This document shows positions 15,992 through 24,403 of a DNA stretch of 49,416 nt, piece by piece; position 1 is the first letter of the stretch, and every line of letters begins with the position of its first letter. Source of the stretch: JBKHJZ01 sp046537875 (GTDB lineage Bacteria; Actinomycetota; Acidimicrobiia; Acidimicrobiales; VFJN01); the NCBI GenBank assembly GCA_046537875.1, contig JBKHJZ010000004.1, positions 1 through 49,416 on the forward strand, written 5' to 3'. Made by a program: the position numbers and the translations under genes. The notes beneath the pieces were generated by a model. That model was not told the origin of the DNA. It was given only the letters and a program-made list of their open reading frames with translations, and did no database searches.

Positions 15992-17677
15992 TCAGACGTC
16001 GATGTCGCGCTCGCGGATGACGAGCAAGCTGTAGGCGATGCCGCAGGCGCCGACCGCCCCCATGATCAGCGGCGGCTGGAACGCGATGGGGTCGAGGGGG
16101 TACCGGGCCACGTGCTCGAACGGTGACAGGCGGTGGGCCCAGGAGGGCAGGTCCATCGCCGGGCCGAAGACCCCCACGATCAGGCCGTAGCCGAGCACCA
16201 GCCACGAGGCGGAGAGCGCCCGGGGAGCCAGTGCGAACAGGAGCGCGGCGAGGGCCAGCAACAGAAGCAGGGGGGCCGCGAACGCCAGGTGGGCCGCGGG
16301 CAGCTCACCCAGGTGGGCGGCCTCGCCGGTGACGGCCATCGCGCCGAGCCCGGTGGCGAGGCCGGTCGCGGTGAGCATCACGACGATGCCGAGGGCGGTT
16401 GCCGCGAGATGGGCTCCGAGCCATGCGGTCCGGCTGACCGGGGTGGCGAGCACGGGCTCCGCGCGACCCGACGTCTCCTCGGTGCGGAGGCTCTGGACGG
16501 CGAGGATCGCGAAGATGCCGATGATCAGGGCCATGAAGAGGGCCATCAGGCTCAGGTAGCCCGCGACGATGTCGGCCTCGCCGCCCGTCACGTCCACCAG
16601 GACGTCGGGCAGGTCTTCGGACGAGGTCAGCATCGCGTCGGCGAACGCGCCGAACAGCAGCCCGGCGACCGCGAGCGAGGCCGTCCAGCCGACGATGCTG
16701 GCCCGCTGCAGGCGCAGCGCAAACGCGAAGGGCGACCCGAGCCAGGGCGCCGCCCCGGCGGGCCCCGCCCGGACCGAGAGCATGCCGGCACCGAGGTCGC
16801 GGCGGCTGGAGAGCCGGTAGCCGACGGCTGCGACGGCCACGGCGAAGGCGATCGGGAGTGCCAGGGGCCACCAGCGGTCGAGCACGAAGGGAGCGGTCTG
16901 CTGCGACCAGGCCAGCGGTGACACCCACGAGAGGGGGCTGCCTCCTTGGCTGGTCATGTCCCCCAGCGCACGGAGCACGAACGCGGCACCCAACCCGGCG
17001 CCGGCCAGACTCGACGCCGCCCGGGGGAACTCCGTCACCTGCGCGGTCAGCGCCGCGAGCGAGGCGAACGCGAGCCCAGCGGCGCCCACCCCGGCCCCGA
17101 ACAGGAGCGAGCCGCCGGGCCCGAAGTGGGGCGAGCTGACCGTGACCGCGACGATGGCGGTCGAGACCACCAGGTTGGTGATCACGGCCACGAGGAGGGC
17201 GGCGGTGAGCGGCGCGTCGCGGCCGACGACGTTGGCGCGGACGAGCTCGGCGCGGCCCGCCTGCTCGTCGGCCCGGGTGTGGCGCACCACGAGCAGGATG
17301 CTCATCAGGGCGGCGACCAGCAGCACGTAGAGCCCGTAGGCGCCGACGATGAACCGGTCGTGCGTCAGCTGCTCGAACCCGTGGGCGGGGCCCGTGTACA
17401 GCCGGCCCATCGGACCCTCCATGAGCTGGGAGACGCCCTCGAGATCCTCTGTGGTGGCGTACACCTGGGGCACCAGGCGCGTGTAGTAGAGCCAGAACGC
17501 GGCGATGCCCAGCGTCCAGGCGGGCAGCCGTACCCGGTCCCGGCGGAGCATGAACCGGACGAGCTCCCACGTCCCCCTGAGAGACCCTCCGGTGGTCGCG
17601 ACAGCGGCGCCAACGCCCGAGGTGGGTGGCGTGGTGGTGGCGGTGCTCGTCGTGCCGGTCATCGGATCGGCAGTCAC
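15992..17677 (-). CDS. ABC-2 type exporter permease, duplicated (antibiotic/polyketide exporter-like)
   Basis: 561 residues from GTG at 17677, with GGAGGG upstream; ATG at 17662 is an alternative. After a low-complexity Thr/Ala-rich N-terminus come two homologous six-helix halves: about residues 45-290 (first helix LPAWTLGIAAFWLYYTRLVPQVY) and about 310-560 (RASIVGWTASLAVAGLLFGAF). Each half has the ABC-2 motif with arginines and a short amphipathic stretch (DEQAGRAELVRANVVGRDA; EETSGRAEPVLATPVSRTA). This is the layout of actinobacterial ABC-2 permeases annotated as tetronasin or polyketide exporters. The usual ATPase gene directly upstream is missing; the neighbour is the photolyase gene. 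Substrate unknown. Confidence 0.88.
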   Translation of the reverse strand: MTADPMTGTTSTATTTPPTSGVGAAVATTGGSLRGTWELVRFMLRRDRVRLPAWTLGIAAFWLYYTRLVPQVYATTEDLEGVSQLMEGPMGRLYTGPAHGFEQLTHDRFIVGAYGLYVLLVAALMSILLVVRHTRADEQAGRAELVRANVVGRDAPLTAALLVAVITNLVVSTAIVAVTVSSPHFGPGGSLLFGAGVGAAGLAFASLAALTAQVTEFPRAASSLAGAGLGAAFVLRALGDMTSQGGSPLSWVSPLAWSQQTAPFVLDRWWPLALPIAFAVAVAAVGYRLSSRRDLGAGMLSVRAGPAGAAPWLGSPFAFALRLQRASIVGWTASLAVAGLLFGAFADAMLTSSEDLPDVLVDVTGGEADIVAGYLSLMALFMALIIGIFAILAVQSLRTEETSGRAEPVLATPVSRTAWLGAHLAATALGIVVMLTATGLATGLGAMAVTGEAAHLGELPAAHLAFAAPLLLLLALAALLFALAPRALSASWLVLGYGLIVGVFGPAMDLPSWAHRLSPFEHVARYPLDPIAFQPPLIMGAVGACGIAYSLLVIRERDIDV

Positions 17678-17789
17678 GGGCGGGCTTCCCTCCGGGGTGG
17701 CACGGGTGCGTGACACGATGGTCTCACGGGGCAGGCGAGTGCGAGGTCGCTGCGCGGATCCGAAGGGTGTGCGCACGCCGAGGCGTGGT

Positions 17790-19199
17790 TCAACGCTCCG
17801 GCGACGATTCCCTTCGGCCACCGGTCCGGGCGTCCCGGTACGAGGCGAGGGCGCGGAGGCGGGCGTCGGCGTGGTCGACGATCGGCGCCGGGTACGTCTC
17901 GCCGAGGGTGATCCCAGCCGCCGCGAGCGCCTCGCGACCGGCCTCCCAGGGGGCGTGGATGCCGGCCCCGTCCAGCCCGCTCAGCTCGGGCACCCACCGG
18001 CGGATGTACCGGCCCTCGGGGTCGTGGGTCCGGCTCTGGGCCACGGGGTTGAAGACCCTGAACCAGGGGTTGGCGTCGGGGCCCGTCCCGGCCACCCACT
18101 GCCAGTTCCCAACGTTCTGGGCGACGTCGCCGTCCGCGAGCAGGTGCCGGAAGTGCCGCTCTCCCCGACGCCAGTCGATCAGCAGGTCCTTCACCAGGAA
18201 CGACGCCGTCACCATCCGGACCCGGTTCGGCATCCAACCGGTGGCGGCGAGCTCGCGCATGCCCGCATCGACGAGCGGGTAGCCGGTGCGGCCCCGGGTC
18301 CAGGCCTCCCAGGTGTCGGGGTCGTTGCGCCACCGGACGCGGTCGAGCTCGGGGCGCACCGCTCGGTCGGGCAGCCAGGGGAGCTCCGCGAGCAGGTGCG
18401 CGTACCAGTCGCGCCAGGCGAGCTGGCGGACGAACGCGGCGCCGGCCGGGTCGGCGTCGCCGACGGCCTCGACCACCCGCCGCGGCGAGATCGTCCCGAA
18501 CCGCAGGGCGACCGACAGGCCGGACGTCGCCGGGATCGCGAGGCTGTCCCGGCTCTCGTGGTACCTGCACGCGGCCTCGTCGAGGAACCGCACGAGGGTG
18601 GCGTGAGCCCCGTCCTCGCCGGGCGGCCGTGGCGGGTCGCCATCGAGCCCCGGGAGCGGGTCGCCGCGCTCGGCCCGGACCGACGCGGCGCCGGGCTCGG
18701 GCCAGGGATCCCACTCGGTGGTGCGCCAGCGGCGATGGAAGGCGCCGAACACGCGGCTCACGCGGCCCCGCCCGGTCAGCACCGAGCCCGGCGGCAGCAC
18801 CAGGTGGCCGTGGCGCGTCGCAACACCGACCCCCAGATCCTCGAGCGCGGCGCGCACCGCCGCGTCCCGGGCCGTGGCGTACGGCGTGACGTCGGCGTTC
18901 CAGTGCACGCACCGGGCGCCGAGTCGCCGCGCCTCCGCAGGGACCACCGCCGGCGGGTCCCCGCGGCGCACCAGGAGCCGCCCGCCGGCCTCCCCGAGCG
19001 ATGCGTCGAGCGCGTGGAGATCAGCCACGAGCTGGCGGTGCCGGAACGGGCCCGCCGCGGCCAGCAGCCGGTCGTCGAGGACGAACAGGGCGGTGACAGC
19101 CTCGTGCCGCGCGGTGGCTGCCGCCCAGGCGGGGTTGTCGGCCAGGCGCAGGTCCCGCCGGAACCAGACGAGCCCGGCACCTCCCGTCCCGGCGCTCAC
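17790..19199 (-). CDS. phr: Deoxyribodipyrimidine photolyase (cryptochrome/photolyase family)
   Basis: 469 residues. An N-terminal alpha/beta domain (VWFRRDLRLADNPAW at the start) for the antenna chromophore is followed by the helical FAD domain with RFGTISPR, TGYPLVDAGMREL, WMPNRVRM and the long conserved block DVAQNVGNWQWVAGTG followed by NPWFRVFNP. These are class I CPD photolyase features; the enzyme splits cyclobutane pyrimidine dimers with blue light. The GTG start at 19199 overlaps the stop of the upstream SDR-DUF2867 gene as GTGA, so the two are coupled. The tail RTGGRRESSPER is a short basic extension. A 14-bp palindrome lies just after the stop (17774-17787). Confidence 0.95.
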   Translation of the reverse strand: MSAGTGGAGLVWFRRDLRLADNPAWAAATARHEAVTALFVLDDRLLAAAGPFRHRQLVADLHALDASLGEAGGRLLVRRGDPPAVVPAEARRLGARCVHWNADVTPYATARDAAVRAALEDLGVGVATRHGHLVLPPGSVLTGRGRVSRVFGAFHRRWRTTEWDPWPEPGAASVRAERGDPLPGLDGDPPRPPGEDGAHATLVRFLDEAACRYHESRDSLAIPATSGLSVALRFGTISPRRVVEAVGDADPAGAAFVRQLAWRDWYAHLLAELPWLPDRAVRPELDRVRWRNDPDTWEAWTRGRTGYPLVDAGMRELAATGWMPNRVRMVTASFLVKDLLIDWRRGERHFRHLLADGDVAQNVGNWQWVAGTGPDANPWFRVFNPVAQSRTHDPEGRYIRRWVPELSGLDGAGIHAPWEAGREALAAAGITLGETYPAPIVDHADARLRALASYRDARTGGRRESSPER

Positions 19200-20671
19200 G
19201 CCGGGCGCGGACCGACGGTCCGCTCCTCGGCGACGGCCGCGATGCGGTGGGCCAGGCGGGAGAAGATCAGCCCGTGGAACGGGATGAGCAGGTACCAGTA
19301 GAGGCGGCCGAGCAGGCCCCGCGGGTAGAAGATCGCCCGCTGCGTCAGCCGGCTCCCGCCATCGCAGCGTGCGAAGCGCCAGTCGAGCCAGGCTTCACCC
19401 GGCAGCTTCATCTCGGCCCGGAGCCGCACCAGCCGGTCGCGCTCGACCGCCTCGACCCGCCAGAAGTCGACCGCGTCACCCACCCGGATCTCCTCGGGAT
19501 GGCGGCGACCCCGCCGCATTCCCACGCCGCCGACCAGCTTGTCGACTGCGCCCCGCAGGCTCCAGAGCATCGGCGTCACGTACCACCCGCGCTCGCCGCC
19601 GATGCCCGCCACGGTGGCGAACAGGGCGGCCTCGGTGGCACGGGTGGTGACCGTCGACTCGTCGACCAGCAGGCTGCCCCCGGCCCAGGCCGGGTCGCTC
19701 GGCAGGGGATCCGCCGGCGACCGTCCCGGGAGCGTGGCGTCCGACCACCGGGTTGCGACCTGCCTCTCCGCCGAGTGTGCCAGCGCCAGCTCGACCGACG
19801 TGCGGAACGGCAGCGGGTCGGGCACCACGGTGGCGGCGTCGGGAGGCGGGCGGGTGACGATCACCTCGCTGATCAGGCTCTCGACCAGCGGCCTCGCCAG
19901 CCCGCTCGGCAGCGGCGTGACCAGCCCGATCCACAGCGAAGACAGCTTGGGGCTGAGCAGAGGTACGCCGAGGACGAGGCGGCGGGGCAGGCCGGCCACC
20001 TCGGCGTAGACCCGCATCATCTCCCGGTAGGTCAGCACGTCGGGGCCGCCCACCTCGAGCACCTCGCTGCCCCCCGTGCGCTCGGCTGCGGCCACCAGCC
20101 ACCGGAGGACGTCGCGGATCGCGGTCGGCTGGCAGCGGTTCTCCACCCACCGGGGCGTCACCATGACGGGCAGCACCTCGACCAGGTACCGGAGCATCTC
20201 GAAGCTGGCCGAGCCCGAACCGATGATGAGCGCCGCCCGCAGCTCGGTGACCGGGGTCGGCCCGGCCGCCAGGACGCGTCCGACCTCGTGACGGCTGCGC
20301 AGGTGGCGGGAGAGCGACGGATCGTCGTCACGCCCCAGCCCGCCCAGGTAGACGATGCGTCCCAGGCGCGCGGTCGCCGCCGCGTCGTGGAAGCAGGCGG
20401 CTGCGCGGCGGTCCTCCTCCTCGAACGCCGGTGAGGTGCCCATCGAGTGCACCAGGTAGTAGGCGACGTGCGCTCCCCGCATCGCCTCGCCGAGGGCCCG
20501 CTCGTCGGTCACGCTGCCCCGCACGACGTCGACGCGCGGGCGCCACGGCACGTCGTCCAGCTTCGACGGCGTGCGTGCCAGGCAGCGCACCTCGTGCCCC
20601 GCCGCGAGCAGCTCCGGCACCAGCCGGCCGCCGATGTAGCCCGTTGCACCGGTGACCAGGACGACCGCCAC
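19196..20671 (-). CDS. NAD(P)-binding SDR protein with C-terminal DUF2867 domain
   Basis: 491 residues from a GTG. The N-terminal 300 residues are an atypical extended SDR (Rossmann motif VTGATGYIGGRLVPELL, then HVAYYLVHSMGT and GRIVYLGGLG); the Tyr-x-x-x-Lys catalytic pair is not evident, as in NmrA/COG0702-type proteins. The C-terminal 170 residues (ERGWYVTPMLWSLRGAVDKLVGGVGMRRGRR to IPFHGLIFSRLAHRI) match DUF2867, a START-like domain usually fused to this SDR type. The reaction is unknown. It is the first gene of a two-gene operon with the photolyase, an association hinting at a light or oxidative stress role (inference). Confidence 0.88.
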   Translation of the reverse strand: MAVVLVTGATGYIGGRLVPELLAAGHEVRCLARTPSKLDDVPWRPRVDVVRGSVTDERALGEAMRGAHVAYYLVHSMGTSPAFEEEDRRAAACFHDAAATARLGRIVYLGGLGRDDDPSLSRHLRSRHEVGRVLAAGPTPVTELRAALIIGSGSASFEMLRYLVEVLPVMVTPRWVENRCQPTAIRDVLRWLVAAAERTGGSEVLEVGGPDVLTYREMMRVYAEVAGLPRRLVLGVPLLSPKLSSLWIGLVTPLPSGLARPLVESLISEVIVTRPPPDAATVVPDPLPFRTSVELALAHSAERQVATRWSDATLPGRSPADPLPSDPAWAGGSLLVDESTVTTRATEAALFATVAGIGGERGWYVTPMLWSLRGAVDKLVGGVGMRRGRRHPEEIRVGDAVDFWRVEAVERDRLVRLRAEMKLPGEAWLDWRFARCDGGSRLTQRAIFYPRGLLGRLYWYLLIPFHGLIFSRLAHRIAAVAEERTVGPRPA

Positions 20672-20821
20672 GTCTCCCGTCTACCCCGCGGTGGCGCCAT
20701 CTCTGCGCCGCGCTCGGCGACACGCCGGGCGATGGGCGCACGCGGCCACGGCACTGGCGCGTGTGGGAACATCCGGCCGACCTCGCCCACCCCGTCGCAC
20801 CACCCCGAGGACCAACGATCG

Positions 20822-21664
20822 ATGAAGCTTGCCAACCTCGACGGCCGGGCCACCGTGATCACCGACGCCGGCGCGATCGACCTCGACCGTGCCACCGGCG
20901 GTGCGCTCGGTGCCGGCGTTCAGGACGTGTACCAGCGATGGGCCGACGTCCGGGACGCGGCGGCCGGTCTCGACCACCGCGCGGCGACCCCGTACGACAC
21001 GGCGCAGCTTCGCTCTCCGGTGCCGGCCCCACGGCAGGTGTTCGGGATCGGCCTCAACTACCGGGCGCACGCCGAGGAATCCGGCCAGGACGTGCCCGCG
21101 GTCCCCGCCACGTTCACGAAGTTCCCGGCGGCGCTCGCCGGGCCGTTCGACGACGTGCCGCTGTCGGGGGAGACGGTCGACTGGGAGGTCGAGCTGGTGG
21201 TCGTCATCGGCCGTCGGGCCGAGCGGGTGGGGGAGGCCGACGGCTGGGCCCACGTGGCCGGGGTGACCGTCGGTCAGGACATCTCCGACCGAACCCTGCA
21301 GTTCGCCGCCGGTGGGCAGTTCTGCCTGGGCAAGTCGCGCCCGGGGTTCGGCCCGATGGGACCCTGGCTCGTCACCCCCGACGAGCTCGCCGACCCCGAC
21401 GACCTCGCGCTCGGTTGCTCGGTCGACGGCGAGACGGTGCAGGACGGCCGAACCGGCGACATGGTGTTCGCCGTGCCGCGGCTGGTGGCGGAGCTGTCGG
21501 CCGTGTTGCCGCTGCTCCCCGGCGACGTGATCTTCACCGGGACGCCCGCGGGCGTCGGGATCGGTCGCCACCCACCCCGGTTCCTGCGGGCCGGTCAGGT
21601 GCTCGAGTCGTGGATCGAGGGTGTCGGGACGATCCGCAACCGGATCGTGGCGGCGACGACCTGA
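20822..21664 (+). CDS. Fumarylacetoacetate hydrolase family protein
   Basis: 280 residues from ATG at 20822. The FAH fold spans about residues 60-278: PRQVFGIGLNYRAHAEESG, the metal-binding acidic pattern DWEVELVVVIGR, VTVGQDISDRTLQ, LGKSRPGFGPMGPWLV and the closing DVIFTGTPAGVG. Members include 2-hydroxyhepta-2,4-diene-1,7-dioate isomerases, acylpyruvases and oxaloacetate decarboxylases; all act on beta-dicarbonyl or 2-keto acids with Mg2+. The exact substrate cannot be read from sequence. It is transcribed alone, divergent from the SDR/photolyase pair and convergent with the secreted-protein gene. Confidence 0.92.
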   Translation: MKLANLDGRATVITDAGAIDLDRATGGALGAGVQDVYQRWADVRDAAAGLDHRAATPYDTAQLRSPVPAPRQVFGIGLNYRAHAEESGQDVPAVPATFTKFPAALAGPFDDVPLSGETVDWEVELVVVIGRRAERVGEADGWAHVAGVTVGQDISDRTLQFAAGGQFCLGKSRPGFGPMGPWLVTPDELADPDDLALGCSVDGETVQDGRTGDMVFAVPRLVAELSAVLPLLPGDVIFTGTPAGVGIGRHPPRFLRAGQVLESWIEGVGTIRNRIVAATT

Positions 21665-21688
21665 GTGGTCGGGCCGGACGACGCGACG

Positions 21689-21730
21689 AGCGCCGGCCGG
21701 CTCCCGCTGACAGAGGAGGCGACCGGCGCT
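21689..21730. terminator. Inverted repeat between convergent FAH and secreted-protein genes
   Basis: AGCGCCGG (21689-21696) and CCGGCGCT (21723-21730) are perfect 8-bp arms 26 nt apart, 24 nt after the FAH stop and inside a 123-nt convergent gap. No T-run is present. It is consistent with a terminator but the loop is long. Confidence 0.35.
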
Positions 21731-21787
21731 GCGGTCAGGTGGCGCCGACCGGCCCGCAGCGCGCGCTACGGATCCGGCCGGCCGCTG

Positions 21788-22558
21788 TCATCCGGTGAAG
21801 GACGGCTCGCTCACCACCGGCTCGGCCGGCTCGTCGTCGTCGTCCATGTCGTCGTCCATGTCCATGTCGTCGTGGTCGTCACCGTGGTCGTGGGTCACGT
21901 CGCAGTGCAGCCCGCTCACGCCGACACCCCCGAAGCGGTGGTCGCAGTCGTTCTCGACGATCCAGACGTGCATCATCGGCGACCCGAGGGCCTGCGACGA
22001 TCCCGGCGGGCAGTCGGGGTCGTCGGGATCGGTGATGCCGGCGAACGTGCCGTCGGGGCCGACGCACAGCTCCGGATGGACGTGCCAGCCCGGCAGCCAG
22101 GCGATGTCCTCGGGTATGTCGTCGATGGTGTCGTTCGGGCTGAGCATGAACATCGCCGAGACCAGCTTCCACCGGCCGTCCGGCTGCGCCTGGTACACGA
22201 GCGACTCGGAGAACTCGGGCTCGATCAGGTGGTCGTCGAACATGTAGCCCGGGTTGATCCAGTGGTCGTAGCCACCGGGTGCCGTGGCGCCGAACTCGAA
22301 GTACCCGAGGTCGCCGAGCTCCTGTTCGAGCTCCTCGTACGTGGCGAGGGTCGGGAACGTGTCGGGGAGCACCTGCTCCGTCTTCTCGATCAGGTCGAGC
22401 ATGTACTCGATCTGCTCGTCGGTCCAGTCGCCGGGCGGTATCAGCCCCTCGGTCTCCTGCTGGGCGGCGGCCGGGCCGCCCAGGACCATCGCGAAGACCG
22501 CTGCCACCACCAGGCAGAGGCCTCCGAGCGTGCGGCGCGTCGAGCCGACTCGTGGCAT
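21788..22558 (-). CDS. Secreted protein of unknown function with Asp/His-rich C-terminal tail
   Basis: 256 residues. A clear Sec signal peptide (residues 1-33: basic n-region, hydrophobic core LCLVVAAVFAMVLGG, cleavage after PAAA) is followed by a mature domain with the patterns YDHWINPGYMFDD, WKLVSAMFML, WLPGWHVHPELC and MMHVWIVENDCDHRFGGV. The last 35 residues alternate Asp, His and Met (HCDVTHDHGDDHDDMDMDD and more Asp) and look metal-binding. The His and Cys residues of the core could also be ligands. I do not recognise a named family. Similar HVW-containing secreted proteins occur in actinobacteria without known function. A purine-rich site (GGGGGAG) sits 5 nt before the ATG, and a TAGGGT -10-like box lies at 22592-22597. 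Confidence 0.85.
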   Translation of the reverse strand: MPRVGSTRRTLGGLCLVVAAVFAMVLGGPAAAQQETEGLIPPGDWTDEQIEYMLDLIEKTEQVLPDTFPTLATYEELEQELGDLGYFEFGATAPGGYDHWINPGYMFDDHLIEPEFSESLVYQAQPDGRWKLVSAMFMLSPNDTIDDIPEDIAWLPGWHVHPELCVGPDGTFAGITDPDDPDCPPGSSQALGSPMMHVWIVENDCDHRFGGVGVSGLHCDVTHDHGDDHDDMDMDDDMDDDDEPAEPVVSEPSFTG

Positions 22559-22587
22559 TGGTGCTCCCCCATTCTGAGACTGCTTCC

Positions 22588-22601
22588 GGGCACCCTAGGC
22601 C
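22588..22601 (-). promoter_or_regulatory. Candidate promoter element for the secreted-protein gene
   Basis: The minus strand reads GGCCTAGGGTGCCC, with TAGGGT (22592-22597) as a possible -10 box 33 nt before the start at 22558. The same 14-mer occurs at 39605-39618 before the SDR gene. No good -35 is seen at a standard distance. Confidence 0.35.
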
Positions 22602-22676
22602 ACGGGAGCCGGGTTTGCCCAACGTGTGCAACTTTCCACCGGGCGGCCGGTGCGGTCCCGGCGGTAGCGTGGCGAT

Positions 22677-23537
22677 GTGGCCCACCTGCGCGGGGAGATC
22701 GACCAGCGGATCGCCGTGTCGCCCGTGTCCGGCGTGCTGGGAGCCGAGGTGGACGGCGTCGACCTCGCCTCCGACCTCGACGACGGGACGGTCGCCGCCA
22801 TCCACCGGGCGTTCCTCGAGCACCACGTGCTCTTCTTCCGAGACCAGCGGCTCACACCTGAGTCGCTCATGAGGTTCGGGACGCACTTCGGCGAGCTCGA
22901 CACGCATCCGTTCGTCGAGGGCATGGAGGTGCATCCGGAGGTGATCGAGATCGTCACCGAGCCCGACGACGCGATCAACTTCGGCGGCGGGTGGCACACC
23001 GACGTGACCTTCCTCGACGAGCCCGACCTCGGCTCGATCCTCTACGCGGTGGAGGTGCCGCCACACGGCGGCGACACGCTGTTCGCCGACCAGCACTCCG
23101 CCTACGACGCCCTGTCCGACACGATGAAGGGCCTGCTCGACGGGCTGGTGGCGCGGCACTCCGCCGGCCCACAGTACGCCGCCGGCGGCTACTCGACGCG
23201 GTCGCGTTCGATGCGCACGCGCAACGCCGACGTCGCCGACCGGGTCGTCCGCCACCCGGTCGTGCGCACCCATCCCGAGACCGGCCGCAGGGGCCTCTAC
23301 GTCAACCGGGCCTTCACCACCGGCATCGAGGGCATGCACCCCGACGAGTCGGCGGCTCTGCTGCGGTTCCTCTTCTCCCACGCGACCCGTGAGCAGTTCA
23401 CGTGCCGCTTCCGCTGGCGCCCCGGCTCGGTGGCGATGTGGGACAACCGCAGCGTGCAGCACTTCGCCCTGTACGACTACCGGGGCCACCGGCGCCGCAT
23501 GCACCGCATCACGCTGCGGGGGGACCGTCCCCGCTGA
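22677..23537 (+). CDS. TauD/TfdA-family Fe(II)/2-oxoglutarate dioxygenase
   Basis: 286 residues from GTG at 22677. Iron ligands are visible: His107 and Asp109 in GGWHTDVTF and the distal His262 in SVQHFALYDY; arginines in RRRMHRITLRGD (near 273-277) would bind 2-oxoglutarate. LGAEVDGVDL at the N-terminus and GDTLFADQHSAYDAL are typical of taurine/alpha-ketoglutarate dioxygenases. The enzyme probably hydroxylates a substrate next to a sulfonate, ether or carboxylate group, releasing CO2 and succinate. No sulfonate transporter is adjacent, so taurine itself is not supported. It is divergent from the secreted-protein gene with a 118-nt shared upstream region. Confidence 0.92.
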   Translation: MAHLRGEIDQRIAVSPVSGVLGAEVDGVDLASDLDDGTVAAIHRAFLEHHVLFFRDQRLTPESLMRFGTHFGELDTHPFVEGMEVHPEVIEIVTEPDDAINFGGGWHTDVTFLDEPDLGSILYAVEVPPHGGDTLFADQHSAYDALSDTMKGLLDGLVARHSAGPQYAAGGYSTRSRSMRTRNADVADRVVRHPVVRTHPETGRRGLYVNRAFTTGIEGMHPDESAALLRFLFSHATREQFTCRFRWRPGSVAMWDNRSVQHFALYDYRGHRRRMHRITLRGDRPR

Positions 23538-23731
23538 CCCGCCAGACCGCGGCCGGTGGGCGCGCCGGGACACCGGTACGGGGAGTCGCCGACAGGGGAC
23601 CCTCGCCCCTATCGTCGGGAGCCTGTGGCCGCCACAATGTGGTGCAGCGACGGGGCGGACCCGGATGGCGGCCGCCGATCGACGCGTTGCACGCAGCCGA
23701 CGACACACGAAGAACCCGAGGAGAGGACACC

Positions 23732-24364
23732 ATGGCGACGATCCGTCTGGGTGACGAGGCCCCCAACTTCACTGCCGAGACCACCGAGGGCACCATCGAC
23801 TTCCACCAGTGGAAGGGCGACAGCTGGGCGGTCCTGTTCAGCCATCCCGCGGACTTCACGCCCGTGTGCACGACCGAGCTCGGTCGCACCGCCGCGCTGA
23901 AGTCCGAGTTCGACAAGCGCGGTGTGAAGGTGATCGCCCTGTCGGTCGACTCGGTCGAGGACCACAAGAACTGGAGCCCCGACATCGGCGAGGTGACCGG
24001 CAACAACCCCAACTTCCCGATCATCGCCGACCCGGACCACAAGGTCTCGGAGCTCTACGACATGATCCACCCAGGCGAGGGCGACACCTCCACGGTGCGG
24101 TCCGTCTACATCATCAGCCCCGACAACAAGGTGAAGCTCACGCTCACCTACCCCAAGTCGGTGGGCCGGAACTTCGACGAGCTGCTCCGGGTGGTCGACG
24201 CCTTGCAGCTCACCGATGCCATGCCCGTGTCGACGCCCGTCGACTGGACCAGCGGCCAGCGGGTCATCGCCGCGCCCACCATGTCGACCGACGAGGCGCG
24301 GGAGCGTTTCGGCGAGGTCGAGGAGGCCAAGCCCTACCTGCGTTGGGTGCAGCCGACCGGCTGA
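23732..24364 (+). CDS. 1-Cys peroxiredoxin (Prx6 subfamily)
   Basis: 210 residues. The peroxidatic Cys46 lies in PADFTPVCTTELG and is the only cysteine in the protein, so there is no resolving Cys. Length, the motif HPADFTPVCTTE and the C-terminal extension (VDWTSGQRVIAAPTMS) are those of the Prx6 group, which reduces H2O2 and lipid peroxides and needs an external thiol. GGAGAGG lies 6 nt before the ATG and fixes the start. TATCGT at 23610-23615 is a possible -10 box, giving a leader of about 110 nt. Confidence 0.96.
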   Translation: MATIRLGDEAPNFTAETTEGTIDFHQWKGDSWAVLFSHPADFTPVCTTELGRTAALKSEFDKRGVKVIALSVDSVEDHKNWSPDIGEVTGNNPNFPIIADPDHKVSELYDMIHPGEGDTSTVRSVYIISPDNKVKLTLTYPKSVGRNFDELLRVVDALQLTDAMPVSTPVDWTSGQRVIAAPTMSTDEARERFGEVEEAKPYLRWVQPTG

Positions 24365-24403
24365 CGCCGCCGGCACCTCTCCGTCGCCGGTGAGGGCCGG
24401 GCC

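Noticed and set aside
17774..17787. Palindrome CACGCCGAGGCGTG after the photolyase stop
   Set aside because: Short arms with at most a four-base loop in GC-rich DNA; too weak to call as operator or terminator.
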